Positions 23,384 to 35,372 of a stretch of DNA of 64,000 nucleotides are shown in pieces (positions within the stretch are counted from its first letter, which is position 1; each line of letters begins with the position of its first letter). Below the pieces are notes generated by a model. It did not search any database and was not told where the DNA came from. It saw only the letters and a list, made by a program, of their open reading frames with translations. The translations under genes were made by a program, and so were the position numbers. This stretch comes from Malus domestica (lineage: Eukaryota > Streptophyta > Magnoliopsida > Rosales > Rosaceae): the NCBI RefSeq assembly GCF_042453785.1, contig NC_091676.1, forward strand, positions 503,501 to 567,500, in the 5' to 3' direction.

Positions 23384-25297
23384 TCAAGCTGCCTGCAATT
23401 GGCGGCGGGCTGCGGCTTTCTTAAGTGCCTTCAATCTATTAGCTTCCATTCGCCCTTTCTGTTCATCTGTCATATGATTTTCACTGGATTCCTTACCTTC
23501 ATTGTTTTCGACTTGATTGGTTATTTGTTTCTGGAAACTTTCTGATGCAGGTATACCAGCACTAGGAGCAACCATCTCACCATGGAACGTCTCAGACGGT
23601 TCCTACAATTAGCAAAACAAAGCACATCAAGCTCTCTACTTATCAACAAATGGAGCTTTAATCTGAAAACCAAGAAAACTTCGAGTAGCACATACCTGAG
23701 TGGCTTTCTCGTAGATTTCGTGAAGCATCTCTTCCTGCAGATCATCCACATCATGGTTCCCTGAAGACGAACCTCCCTGGTGATCACTTGGTCCCTCAGG
23801 GTTCAAGGTTTCTGCAGGAAAATAACAAGATCAGAATTCAAAATGGAAGCATAGAGAGCAATGGTTGTTCCGAATCAAATATTTCAAATACCATGATGAA
23901 TAGAAAGGTACTTCAAATATCAGACAAAATCCAAAAACTTCTCATAAGGATATTTTATAGAGAACATAAGAACTCCCTACTTAATTATTAAAAAAAAAAC
24001 AAAGTAACATAAAATCAGCACAAGTAGATTTCCACTTATCAGTACTATTCTTGCCCTCTAGTCTCAGGTAGTCCGGTGTAATTCTGTTTCTCCCTCAACA
24101 TTACTCATATTCCACTCAGCAGCCAATCCATTATCCTAACATCATATTCCTAATCGTGTTATAAACTCAACCTCTTCCCGTTTCCAACTCTTCTTGACAG
24201 GTCTTCTGTTAAATAGTTAGAGCAACTGCACCATTCAATCCTTCCAATTAATACCTCAATCTTTAATGATATTTCACTTCTTGAAACATCTCATTACATG
24301 CTAAATTAGAGCAATTAGGCAAAAATGGCAGAGCATAGTACCCTCTTGATCATTTGGAACGCCTTCCTCGACCGCTGTTTCACGCAACTTTGTCGGGTCT
24401 CCTCCACTTGCAACTCTTTCTCTCAAATCCCTAAGAGTCATCTGCTCAATATTTGGGCAGAAAAAGGATTAGAATTTGAGGCAGACTCCAAAGACATTGA
24501 AAATAAAGAGTAAGATGTCATCAGTACCTTCACACGTCTGGTGGCGGCAACTTGTTCGACCTTATGAACAAACTGATCAAACGAGTAATATGGTAGCAAT
24601 CGCGAATGCCATTGTGTGTACATCCCAATTAGATTCCCCAAATCTCTAACCTGCAAAAATTGACAAAAACAATGGCATTTTACATACAATCCCTCAGTAA
24701 CCTCACACTTTAGAGAAAAACGCTTCAAACCCGATAATTTAGAAAAGAAACCCATGCCGACTTTGTAATGGAAGAAGCACACCAACGAAATTTCACAATT
24801 ACGAATCAATTAAAGCAACACGTCTGGATAACTGAAGGATTTTCTTCTGTAATTGAGCTAAAACTTGTAATTATAGAGTTACTTTTTACTAATTTACTCA
24901 AAAAATTAACATAAAGTTATGAGTTTTCTTGCACAAAGGAAAAGAAACAAGGAGCGGAAGTGAGATACCAGACCTCGTGTCCGCGGCCGCGATACTTGAA
25001 GGCGCGAGGGAAGTGGCGGAGGACGTAGCCGAGCCCATCGTCTGAGAGAAGCAGCTCCGGCGTCAGCTTCGGCCGAGTCTTCGGAACCGACACCTTCTTC
25101 GCCTTCCCTTCGATCCCAGTACCAGTACCGCTTTTGAAAGGATAAGAAGAGGAATTGAGATTTGTGGGGTTAGGGTTAGGGTTGGAATTAGGATTGGAAT
25201 TGGAATTGGGGGTAGGGGCGGAGGAAGGGCAGTCACGTGACCAGTGGCCTGGTCGGCCGCACTTGTAACAGCCGGTTGCTGCTGGTGCCTTGTCCAT
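23384..25297 (-). CDS. TIPIN: TIPIN / Swi3-type replication fork protection protein with CCHC zinc knuckle
   Basis: Five exons with GT-AG borders: 25297-24974, 24650-24528, 24441-24342, 23811-23696 and 23602-23384, giving 293 residues. A zinc knuckle CYKCGRPGHWSRDC (residues 10-23) comes first, then an Asn/Pro-rich linker, then the Swi3 domain from about residue 75 (RPKLTPELLLSDDGLGYVL, continuing GNLIGMYTQWHSRLLPYYSF in exon 2). The tail ends in a basic helix, RLKALKKAAARRQLQAA. TIPIN partners TIMELESS in the nuclear complex that stabilises stalled replication forks and supports checkpoint signalling; the knuckle may add RNA or single-stranded DNA binding (inference). Same strand as the downstream-numbered Grx-DEP-DUF547 gene, 898 bp away. 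Confidence 0.92.
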
Positions 25298-26194
25298 TTT
25301 CTTCTGATTTTTGCTTTCTGCAACCGACGATTGCTGTTTTCATTTTTTTAAATTTAATTTTCTGGATTTATTTTCCATTTTCAAGGGTTATTGGCGGGAA
25401 AAATTGGAGGGAATTATGGTAGGCCATTTAAGATATTTGAAATGGGCTTGACTAAAGAAAATAAGGCCCAGATTTTCCAAAAAAGGGCCTAGTTATATCT
25501 GATGTGAGATGTAAACATAAAAATATATGTGTCTCTGGTTGCACAATATTATTTTTTATAGAGTGACATTAACACACGCTTAAATTTGTCACGTGTTAGG
25601 TTTCAAGGTGTTATTTTATAATCATTCACCATTGGCGTAAGCTTTGCTTGAATTATGTATAAAAACATGAACACCTTCTGAATCGATTTGAAAGAGATTC
25701 AGAACACATGAATTTTTCTATTGGATCCGGTTGAAAAGTACGATTATAAGATGGATGGTTAAGGTAAAAGGGTCAGATGAAGATCTCGGAAGACTTGGAA
25801 AAAGACTTTAAGAAAAGATAGAGTACTTAGAGCTAAAAGAAAACTTGGCGTAGAAACGAGCACAATAATGTTCTTGGATTTATACATTCAATCAAACTCA
25901 CTTAGTGGGATAATGCTTTGTTGTTGTTTTATCTAAAACTAGCTTTTCATTGCATCCAAAAAAACTGAACTCATAACAGAAGAAGAAATTTACAAGGGAA
26001 ATCTCGTTACATGCTTCCATTCCTTCCCCCCTCTCCTCCCTCTCTCTCTTGCCATTTCTTCACAACGAATTCAAATCAACAAATCCTCTAATTCTTTTAA
26101 CAAAAATTGAGGTAAGCAAGTATCTATATCTATAATGTATCACCTGTGATAAGTTTCAGTTCTTAAACAACGGCAGCGAACGGGTTTCGGAGAC
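25298..26194. other. Interval between the TIPIN start and the DUF547 gene end
   Basis: About 0.9 kb that must hold the TIPIN promoter and the 3' UTR of the neighbouring minus-strand gene. No other gene is visible. Confidence 0.45.
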
Positions 26195-29100
26195 TCAAGA
26201 GTTCATGGACCAATCGTAGTTCCGGTACACAATACTTATATGCCCTCCGTCACCCAAAAGATGTGTCAAAAGGCCTGCTCTGGTTGCATCCAAGTAATTC
26301 AGGATCCACTTTAGAATTTCCTTTTCTTGTCCAAAGTCGCCATCGAACCTGCACAAATGAACACACACGCACAATATTTGTTCATCCTCGGCATTGTCTA
26401 ACCATCACAGTTGCTTTTGAAAATGAACAACGAAAAAGGTAGACTTGATCAATGATTACACACCATTTAATAATTTGGGTGAGGTACACGGTCCTCTTCT
26501 CCAAGTTCACTTCCATGCCGCCGCTCTTGAAGAAGTCTCTAGCTGCACATCTCAATTCAGCTTCAACTCCTTGGGGTGAGAAGAATCTTACCGTTGGGCT
26601 TGACCTTGTCCCGTTACAAAGTCCAAAGTGAATTAATGGATTCACTCTAGCACAGGCAAGCTGGATTGAAGGATGAAATGAAACTTAGTACTCACATCAG
26701 AGGTTGAGAATTTGTATGCAAACAAAATAACATGTATGAAGTTAGACTTTAGAGGCGGATAAGACAGAAGAATCGAAGATTGTTGTTCACCTCTGTACGG
26801 TTGTCTCCTGCCCCAAAGGGCTTGCCCAAGGAATAAGGAGGTCTACGGTTGTTTCTGAGGATCCCATTCTCGATACTACTGAGTGAATAAGGATGGCCTC
26901 CAACTAAATACTGGAAGTCGGAAAAGAACGATCTCCTTTCGATTACACCTTGTGGACGTCCTACCCTGATAACTGCATGGATGACCATTGCGTTGTAGAG
27001 GTTCAAAAAGAAAGCTAGCCTCTCATCTTTTGAGAGCTCAAAAAGGTTTACTCGGTGAAGTTCTTGAACCAAGTTTATGTACCTGCATTTAAAGAAGGGA
27101 GGAAATTGACACCAATGAAGCTATTTAGTGCACAGTCGGTGAAGCAAATTCAACATAAACAAGTAGAAATATACCCAAATTACTTCAGTTTAACAAAATA
27201 AATCCAGGAAAATGATCGACTGATCCTACCTTCGGAACTCCTCACTGTTGCTAATGCCAATGTAATCGAGATGGCGCCTGTCATCTGAGGCATAGGACTC
27301 GAGTATGGCAGACATGATCTTGGTGAGCCTTTGGCCAACTTTCGCTGCAGGCTTGGGTTCACTGTCACTTATGGATCCCCGGAAATTAAAGCATTTGGGA
27401 ATAAAGGGTTCGTGCTCAAGGAAACGATAAAAATGGTTTCCATCCTCGAAATCATTTTCCCTGCACAAATACAAAAGGGTTCTTATCGACAAAACTAAAT
27501 CAGTGTCTCTAGTTTTCAGTTGGCTCAACAGATTTTTTTTCTTACCCAAATACATGATGAATGAAATGCTTCCTGGCAAGCTGCCTTCCAATCTCAACTG
27601 CCTGCAGTTGTCATATGTTGTAAACACAAATCATTAAACTCCACACTCAACGGACAAACTTTTTGCTTTTTAAGATAAAAGAAACATCTGTGTAATGCCT
27701 CACGTGTAATCTAAAGTATGGATTGAAAACACTCAAAGACCGAGCAATATTAAAAACTAATAATTTTCTACAAAAGATGATTAAGGAGGGACTAAATAAT
27801 AATTATACGTCATGATTAAAACAAGAGGTTGAAAACTCGGTCAACTTCCCATCAATTATGAAACAAGGTTGGCAAATTCAACTTTTGAAATTCCTACATA
27901 CGCAAAATAGGAAAAAGGATAAGATATTGGGGGCCATGTCAAAAACGTTACGTCTACGCTTTCACGAATCATGACATGAGTCGTGGCCTGGGGTGGGAAG
28001 GAGCCAAATTATATATGACTGAGTGCGTTATGCATGATATGATATGATATGCAATGGGATCCCGTCAAAGTTCAAACATATATTGATGGCTGCACCAACA
28101 CAACCCTTCTTGTTTCATAAGTAATCATTTCAAGGAGGATTTATATGACACTTGTTCACCGCCGCAGTGACATTTTGTGCTAATAATATAAGGATATGTC
28201 TTAATTTCTCTTCACGTGTCCTTATATTATTGACACGAAACGCTACTTTAACTGTATACCCCTATCACACAAATTGTTCTCCATTTCAAGCCGTTGGTTA
28301 CAAAACCAGTCATTCAAAAGGTATATAAAACTTCCATAAAAAACATGGTCCACCAAAAATTTATGACCTAATTTTCCACTACTTTCTCACTAGGAAAAAT
28401 TCAAGCTGCAACCTAAATTTACTCTCACATTAGTATGTCTTTCGGCCACCTGAACAATAAAATTCCTTCTTACAAGGGTCGAATTGAATGCAAAGGAGGA
28501 GCGCCAGAAAATTAACCCAAGAGAGTGGACCTGGTGAAAAGCTCCTTATAATAATAGCACTCACTCAATAATACTGCGGATGGTGGACGCCATAAGTGTT
28601 TTCGGGAAATCTAACATGCGATGCAAGCTTTTCATTCAAATTAGGCTAAAACTTACTAAATTCAATGAAAATTGTAGCTAGTTTAGGTTTGGTAATTTTT
28701 TGCACGACCAATTAAATTCAACACAAACACAAAAAAAAAGTTTCGAGCAAATCATTTAATAACTCGAATCGTTTAAGAACTTGTTAACGAGTTAAAGTAG
28801 TTATCGAATCACTTTTAAAATATCATTTTTCTGATCATGACTTTAGATATGACAATACGACTTGTTAACGAATTGAGTCATTATCGAATTGACTAATAAT
28901 AACCCACTAAGATAACATAATTAACACGACATGATGTGTTGATACAACGAATATGACACGAAAACAATTCAAACACGATTTGTTTGCGAAAGCTAAGCTA
29001 GGCACAACTAAACACTAAATTATATCAAGTAGGTTTGGATCGGTAACCCATACTATTCCTAAGCAAATAGAATAACAATTAACTTAAATCAATTATTTTT

Positions 29101-30687
29101 ATTGTAATTTTGTATTTTAATAATCATACACCAACATGGTCGTCATGATTATGTTGGCCATGGTTGAGTGTGAAAGACGCCAAGCGAAGCCCATGGGTTT
29201 ATCCGAAAGGACAACGGCAAGAAGAACTCGCTGAATCTTTTAACGGTTACTAATTTTTTATTAGCGCGTAATCAGTAAACTGCGGCTAGTCAGCGGTTCG
29301 ATACGCAGCAGGCCAGCAATTAGATTTGACTGCTGCGCGGCACATTGTAACCAACTGGTCCCGCGGGATTTAATTTAACGACAGGATAAGAACCTGCGAG
29401 TCCAGTGGTTACGGTGGTCCGCGACACAGAGAATAACAGTGGAAAAAAAAAAACAGATTTGGAAATTGGAGGGAGGAGGGTCCGTACCTTTCGACGCCCG
29501 CAGTCCAAGTGCTGAATGAGGACCTCCACCATCTCGCTCCCGGCGAAGCAGTTCTTGACGATCTTCATCTTCATCAGACGGTCCTGAATCGGCAACTTCA
29601 GCCGCAACACCCTAACTATCCCCATCATCTGGTCCGTCAACTCCTCCTCATCCAGATCGTCGAATCCGTAAACCGGCGGCGGAGGCGCGTCGTCGGGACA
29701 TTTCGAGCTGAGCATCTCCTTTAACCGCTGGTCAAATCCGCCGCTGTTCCTCAGCGAGTTGAGCGCCACCAGTCCTCCGAACTGCTTCTCGTTGAAGAAA
29801 ATCTGAGGTACAGACGAGCTACCCGTCCTCTCCACCAGCTCCTTCTCGCGATTCGGATACACGTCGATGTTGATCTCCACGAATTTCAGCCCCTTCTCTC
29901 TCAGAAACCTCCGCACGGCCGTGCAGTCCCTGCAGTTCGACCGGGAGAAGAAGCTGATTCGACCTTTCAGCGTCGCTTGTCCCTGTGGCTGTTGGTGGTC
30001 GTCAGACTCGCTCTTGAGCTTGACCGTCACTTTGAGGCCGGAGAGATGGAACTCCGTCGCCGTCGCGTCTTTCGATTTCAGATCTTCTTCTCCGTTGCTA
30101 TTGAGGTGCTGGTCCTTCAGCGACGACAGCCTCCTCACGAACGCGGCCGAGAAATTGCTGCTTCGCTCCCGGATGAGCTTCCCTATCGCCGGCACGTCGA
30201 CGCCGAATTTCTGGTTATTCGAAGCCTCGTCGTTTGGAGAATCGGGAGGCGATGAGGCCAACCCGGGCGGCGCCTCTGGCTTCGGCAGGTGCGCGTGAGG
30301 ACGGAGGATCCCTTCCCCTGCTGTATCGGGCGTCTCAACGGCTAATTTCACGTACTCGGCTTTTTCGGGAGAAACCGTTGGAAACTCGTCCGACTTTTCG
30401 GTCATCGAGGTGGGCGAAACGTCGTCGTCCCGTTCTTTCAGGTAACCATTTCCATTTGCATGTGCAATTTCAACTTCTTCCGAAAAGCCATCTCCCTCTT
30501 CCTCCTCGTAATCTTTCTGTTTCGGTATACCGTTGGGGATAGAATTTGAACGCTTTATTGTTTTCTCGGGCTTTCTGGGACTTCCCGGGAAAACCCCATT
30601 CGCCGGCACGCCGTTTAACTTTCCGGCGGGTCTACAAACTCTGACCTCAACGACATTGTTCCCGATTCCATTGGTGGAAACATCCAT
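26195..30687 (-). CDS. Glutaredoxin-DEP-DUF547 fusion protein
   Basis: Six exons with GT-AG borders and consistent phase: 30687-29488, 27601-27546, 27460-27230, 27082-26791, 26660-26464 and 26348-26195, giving 709 residues. The first 230 residues are Ser/Pro/acidic and look disordered. A glutaredoxin-like domain follows (about 240-330; GRISFFSRSNCRDCTAVRRF with Cys252 and Cys255, then TGSSSVPQIFFNEKQFGG), then a DEP domain (about 355-440; ends DFEDGNHFYRFLEHE), then DUF547 (about 495-640; LFELSKDERLAFFLNLYNAM). Plants carry this three-domain order; its biochemical role is not established. The ATG at 30687 is used because the reading frame before it begins only with TTG. Intron 1 is about 1.9 kb. 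It is divergent from RLP1, with 2.47 kb between start codons. Confidence 0.93.
27602..29487 (-). other. First intron of the glutaredoxin-DEP-DUF547 gene
   Basis: A 1.9-kb GT-AG intron inside the DEP-coding region. AT-rich; I saw no gene and no clear mobile element. Confidence 0.6.
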
Positions 30688-33159
30688 TGATTTCCTTTTT
30701 CGCAAGGAAATGCAAGATTTTTCTGTTTTAGGAAAAGGAAAACTGGAAACCCTAAGACTAAGAGGAGGAGGAGAGAGAGAGAGAGAGAGAGACAGAGACA
30801 GACAAGAGGAGGAGGGAGAAGGAGAGTGGACGAAAAGGGAAGCGAAGAAAGCAAAGGAAAAATGGGTTAGAGGGAGTTTTGTTTGTTGGAGAGGGAACGA
30901 TGAAATCGGAGAGGTTTTATGGAGGAAACGCCCAGAGGTTTATGGGATCCCATTTTATTTTAATTATTTGTTTTATAAAAACAAGAAGAGGTCAAACACG
31001 TTGAGACAATTGGACTCTTTTGGGCCATATCTAATTGGGTCGCCGGCCCAACCTAAAAAGTATCACCGACCCCACTTGAACCGTACTATATGGTTTTCAA
31101 TTGGTTTTCAATTCCTATAATACCCCTAGAACCTAGGGATGGTCGAAATCTTCACGGATAATGTGACATTTTTAAGTGTGTTAGGGCATGTCACATGCTG
31201 TTGTACAAATAGAGAGGTATTTGAAGATGGTTTTTTTTCTACTTGTATGATAACATATAACGTACCACTCAACGTTCCGGATACATTAAAAAATCTTTTC
31301 ACTTATAACTATAGGGATCAGGGTGGATGTGGTATTAGGAGCTTTCAAGGAAAAACTATATCACATCGTACGGAGGGAGCCCTATACACAATGCAGGGCG
31401 GTTAGGTATTGACACCACCCCTATTCAAAACCGAACAGTTGACATCCCTACATGAACCATGATCCAGTAGGATTTTTGGTAAATGAAAGGATTCGGTAGG
31501 AATGCCGTAAGTTTGGGTACGGGTGACGAGTCTAGAAAGAAAGCAATTAGAATTTAGGAAGGTAGTTCCATTGACACGGCAAGAGTCCAAGTGGCAGCAT
31601 AAGACCCGGCCAAATTTAGTTGACTACCTTAACGGTAACGGAGATACTTAACAAGGGCAGTAGCCCTTGGATTTTTGACTTTGATTTTTTTCCAAAACAT
31701 AGTCTACATAGAAATGGTCTCAAGTAGTAACAGAATATCCTTTTTTTTGTTAGAAGGGTGAATACATTTATCCTTATTGTGCTCTCTACGTACTTATTTT
31801 TACTTCTCACACAACTGTTAGGATGATATTTGAACGCCTAAATACAAAAAAACCCGAAGATTGTCAAGTTGGACTGTGTGTAATTTTTTGGGCTGGATAA
31901 ATAAGATACAAATAATATGGACCGGTCAAAGCTTCAAATGGTTGGCCCATTGGAGTGGAGAACGGAATTTCAGTTGTTTCTTTCTTTCTTTTGAATTTCA
32001 ACGTTGTGTATTCTAATTCCATCGTGAACTAATCCTTTTATTAGTTTAGGGTGTATTCTTATTATCAACTAATTCTCGTTATTTTATATCAATCTCGATT
32101 ATTTTTCATGTTGAGTAATTGTTATTGCACTCTATTGTTATCAGATAACTGTCAATTATATGTGTAAATGACTAAATTGTGACTGACAAATTGAGTTTAA
32201 TAGATTGCTTCTCATAATTGACAATTACCATGAATAATTTGATATTAATACGACGAACGTGGTTAGATGGGAATGTCCTATTGTTTCCATTTTTTAATCT
32301 TTCTTTATTCATTCACTCTTGCTCTATGTTTGATCAATTGTTATTTTTATTTGCATTTCATCTTTTTGCATATTTAAATTTGTCAGTTTAAGTCTTGTTT
32401 TATTTCATCTTAGTTTGAAGGTTATCACAATAGTAACTTTAGGTTAATCTGATCTTTGTTATAACGATATTTTACTTATCACTATATTACTTTGATAATG
32501 TTGTACACGTGGCAATTTTCACAATAACACCCCTCTATTTCCAACCGTCAGATCGAATGAATAGAAAAAAAAATCAATCAGCAATAACTATGTAGTTGAT
32601 ATTTAGTGCCCGTTTGAAAGTGACTAGGAGAGGACCATCCAATTCTTCCCCGATTTCCATGGCGCAAGGGTTGTACACGGCAAATAAATAGACAATAACT
32701 ATTAAGATATCTTCAATGGTTGTTTGGAAATGATTATGAAAAGAACAAAATCGCTAATAAATTGGGTTTTGATTTAAGATTCAAAGTATTTTTCGAAAAG
32801 CACATACAAAGAGTTCTCCATACGCTTTCCCTATAAGCGATTATGATTCTTCCAATCACATCCAAACAAATTCATTTCGTTTGGTGAGAATCCATAATTT
32901 CTCTTTTTTATTTTTTTGAAAGGATAATCCATAATTTCTCTTTTATAAAATAGCAAAGTCCACAAACAATGAATTATAGTCCAGAAACTAATTCCAAATG
33001 TGAGGATAGTCAAAAATGCGCGTTTGACATCAAAGTCAAGTATTTTTATTCCCCTATCACTATCTTTTATTACTATTGCTGTTCTTCGTCCTGCTAATCG
33101 GTTCTCTCTCTCTAGACTCTCGTGCGTGTGTTGAGAACTTGACCGTGTGTTGCTGTGAT
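30688..33159. promoter_or_regulatory. Divergent intergenic region between the DUF547 gene and RLP1
   Basis: Both genes must draw their promoters from this 2.47 kb. It holds a GA-rich leader tract at 30773-30791 on the DUF547 side and a short CT tract just before the RLP1 start. No other gene was found. Confidence 0.5.
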
Positions 33160-35232
33160 ATGGGTGCTCAGGATTTCTGGGTGGTTATTGTTATTGGCTT
33201 TTGCTTCCATGCTCAAATCTTGAGCTCTCAGAACTTGACATGCAATCCCAACGATTTGAAAGCATTGGAGGATTTCATGAACGGTATAGATTCCGTGATT
33301 GAAGGGTGGGGCAGCGATTTTTCACCTAATTGCTGTAAATGGGCAGGCATCACTTGCAATTCTTCGTCCTCTCTCGGATTGAACTATTCCATTGATACTT
33401 ATAGAGTGGTAAAACTGGAGCTTCCAAAGAGAAGGCTACTGGGAAATCTCTCTGCATCTTTAGGGACCTTGGACCAGCTCAGAACCCTCAATCTCTCTCA
33501 CAATTTCCTCAAGCACTCGCTTCCAGTTTCGCTCTTCCATTTGCCAAATTTAGAGGTTTTAGGCATGAGTTTTAATGACTTTTCTAGCCCCATTCATGTC
33601 GATATCGATTTGCCTTCAATCCAGTTCCTTGACATTTCTCAGAACTTTTTGAATGGTTCCCTTCCTGGCAGCATCTGTGACAACAATTCTACTAAACTTC
33701 GGGTACTCAACGTGGCCGATAACTGCTTCTCTGGCAATCTTCCACCAGGTTTTGGCAATTGTACTTCCTTGGAGGACCTTGACCTGAGCGCGAATGACCT
33801 TACAGGCACAGGTAATGATATATTTCGTCTGCGAAAGCTAACCCAGTTGAACATTCAAGATAACAAGCTGTCAGGGGCCCTCAGCGAAGAATTCGGTAAG
33901 CTCATTAACCTTGTTCGTTTGGATATCTCAACTAATGGGTTTTCAGGAACTATCCCAGATGTTTTCTACAGCCTTGGAAGATTACAGAATTTTGTAGCTC
34001 ATTCAAATCGTTTTGGTGGTCGGATACCCCCTTCTTTGCCGAGTTCATCGACTATCACTTTGCTTAATTTGAGAAACAATTCATTGCAGGGCTCAATTGA
34101 TCTTAATTGTTCAGCAATGACTAGTTTGACCTCTCTTGATCTCGGTTCCAATCGGTTTGATGGGCCTATTCCCTCCAATCTTCCCTCCTGTCAACATTTG
34201 AATACAGTCAATCTTGCCCGTAACAACTTCATTGGCGAAATCCCAGAAAGCTTCAAGAGTTTCCATAGCCTGTCTTACATCTCGCTGTCAAATTGCAGCC
34301 TTTCCAATATCTCTTCTTCCCTTCAAATTTTACAGCAGTGTCAGAACCTGACTACTTTGGTTCTCACCTTGAACTTCCGTGGCGAACAATTTCCTGCTGA
34401 TCCAACCATTCAGTTTGAAAAGCTGAAGATTCTGATTATTGCAAACTGTAGGCTCACAGGTGTAATACCCCAATGGTTGAGTACTAGCAGCAGATTGCAG
34501 TTGTTGGATATATCGTGGAACCATTTGGAAGGAACAATTCCAGTCTGGTTTGGCAATTTTAGCAGTCTTTTCTACATGGACGTGTCTAATAATTCCTTAA
34601 CGGGGGAAATCCCGAGAAGCTTAACTGGACTCCCGAGCCTCATTAATGGGAGGATCTCCATTGAGGAACCTTCCTATGATTTCCCTCTTTTCATGAAGTG
34701 GAATGTAAGTGTACGTGGGTTGCAGTACAATCAAGTTTCAAGCTTTCGGCCTACATTGGACTTTAGCAACAACAATCTCAATGGACCAATCTGGCCGGAC
34801 TTCAGGAAGCTGAGGTTGCTTCATGTTTTGGATTTGAAGAACAACAGATTATCAGGACCGATTCCGAGTAGTTTATCTGAGATGGTGAGCTTGGAGACCC
34901 TGGATTTGTCTCATAATGTGCTTTCGGGGATAATCCCACCTTCGTTGGTTAAGCTTAGCTTCCTGTCCAAGTTTAGTGTTGCAGACAATGAATTGTATGG
35001 GGTGACCTCTACAGGAGGTCAATTTTCGACCTTCTCAAGTTCAAGTTTTGAAGGGAACAATCTTTGCGGCTACGATGCTGTGCCTTGTCCATCCGGACAG
35101 GATGATCCTCTGGGAACATGGTTCGGCAAATCAAGCAAGGATTATACCGGAGTTATTGCTGGAGTGTGTGTCGGATTCGTATTTGGAATAGCATGTTTCA
35201 TTGGAGTAGATAGGTATGTCTGGACTTTCTAA
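33160..35232 (+). CDS. RLP1: kinase-less PSK-receptor-like protein
   Basis: Single exon, 690 residues. The ATG at 33160 begins the hydrophobic signal peptide (MGAQDFWVVIVIGFCF), the same start as in its paralogues; an upstream in-frame ATG at 33076 would hide that signal. Then come an LRR N-cap (CCKWAGITC), about 20 LRRs, an island near 490-527 (EEPSYDFPLFMKWNVS), a last set of LRRs, and a transmembrane helix near 663-683 (GVIAGVCVGFVFGIACFIG). It stops after VDRYVWTF. The ectodomain aligns throughout with the PSKR at 55236-58301, but there is no kinase and no kinase remnant downstream. It is probably a plasma-membrane receptor-like protein that binds a PSK-like peptide or acts as a decoy (inference). 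Confidence 0.93.
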   Translation: MGAQDFWVVIVIGFCFHAQILSSQNLTCNPNDLKALEDFMNGIDSVIEGWGSDFSPNCCKWAGITCNSSSSLGLNYSIDTYRVVKLELPKRRLLGNLSASLGTLDQLRTLNLSHNFLKHSLPVSLFHLPNLEVLGMSFNDFSSPIHVDIDLPSIQFLDISQNFLNGSLPGSICDNNSTKLRVLNVADNCFSGNLPPGFGNCTSLEDLDLSANDLTGTGNDIFRLRKLTQLNIQDNKLSGALSEEFGKLINLVRLDISTNGFSGTIPDVFYSLGRLQNFVAHSNRFGGRIPPSLPSSSTITLLNLRNNSLQGSIDLNCSAMTSLTSLDLGSNRFDGPIPSNLPSCQHLNTVNLARNNFIGEIPESFKSFHSLSYISLSNCSLSNISSSLQILQQCQNLTTLVLTLNFRGEQFPADPTIQFEKLKILIIANCRLTGVIPQWLSTSSRLQLLDISWNHLEGTIPVWFGNFSSLFYMDVSNNSLTGEIPRSLTGLPSLINGRISIEEPSYDFPLFMKWNVSVRGLQYNQVSSFRPTLDFSNNNLNGPIWPDFRKLRLLHVLDLKNNRLSGPIPSSLSEMVSLETLDLSHNVLSGIIPPSLVKLSFLSKFSVADNELYGVTSTGGQFSTFSSSSFEGNNLCGYDAVPCPSGQDDPLGTWFGKSSKDYTGVIAGVCVGFVFGIACFIGVDRYVWTF

Positions 35233-35372
35233 GGAGAGTACATCCTTCTTTTTTATGTTACATCCTTCTGTTTTATGTTTTCTTTTGTATGCTCGTGACC
35301 TAATGTATAAAGAGTAGTATTTCAAAAAAAAAAAAAAAAGTATAAAGAGTTGTAACTAGTAAGCTTTTGGTT
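35233..35372. other. Junction between duplication units
   Basis: RLP1 3' UTR, an A tract of 16, a repeated TATAAAGAG and then the start of unit 2. The downstream sequence also resembles the RLP3 3' flank (TAATGTATAAA...AGTAGTATT), so this tail predates the duplication. Confidence 0.6.

Larger units (their letters stand above)
30449..35296. repeat. Segmental duplication, unit 1
   Basis: Contains the first 80 codons and promoter side of the glutaredoxin-DEP-DUF547 gene, 2.4 kb of intergenic DNA and all of RLP1. It is closely matched by 35373-41205. Similarity begins near the shared stretch TTTCCATTTGCATGTGCAAT and ends after the shared TTTTGTATGCTCGT beyond the RLP stop. Unit 1 lacks a stretch of about 130 bp present at 37225-37355 of unit 2. 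Confidence 0.9.

Noticed and set aside
29280-29330. Sequence GCGGTTCGATACGCAGC resembling a tRNA T-arm
   Set aside because: The flanks do not pair as a T stem and no anticodon arm or acceptor stem is present.
29509-30542. Several overlapping plus-strand ORFs of 71-143 codons
   Set aside because: They are antisense shadows of the glutaredoxin-DEP-DUF547 first exon, which has clear domains and family matches.
33076-33159. Upstream in-frame ATG of RLP1 (28 extra residues)
   Set aside because: It lies in the leader, would bury the signal peptide, and is not kept in the paralogues.
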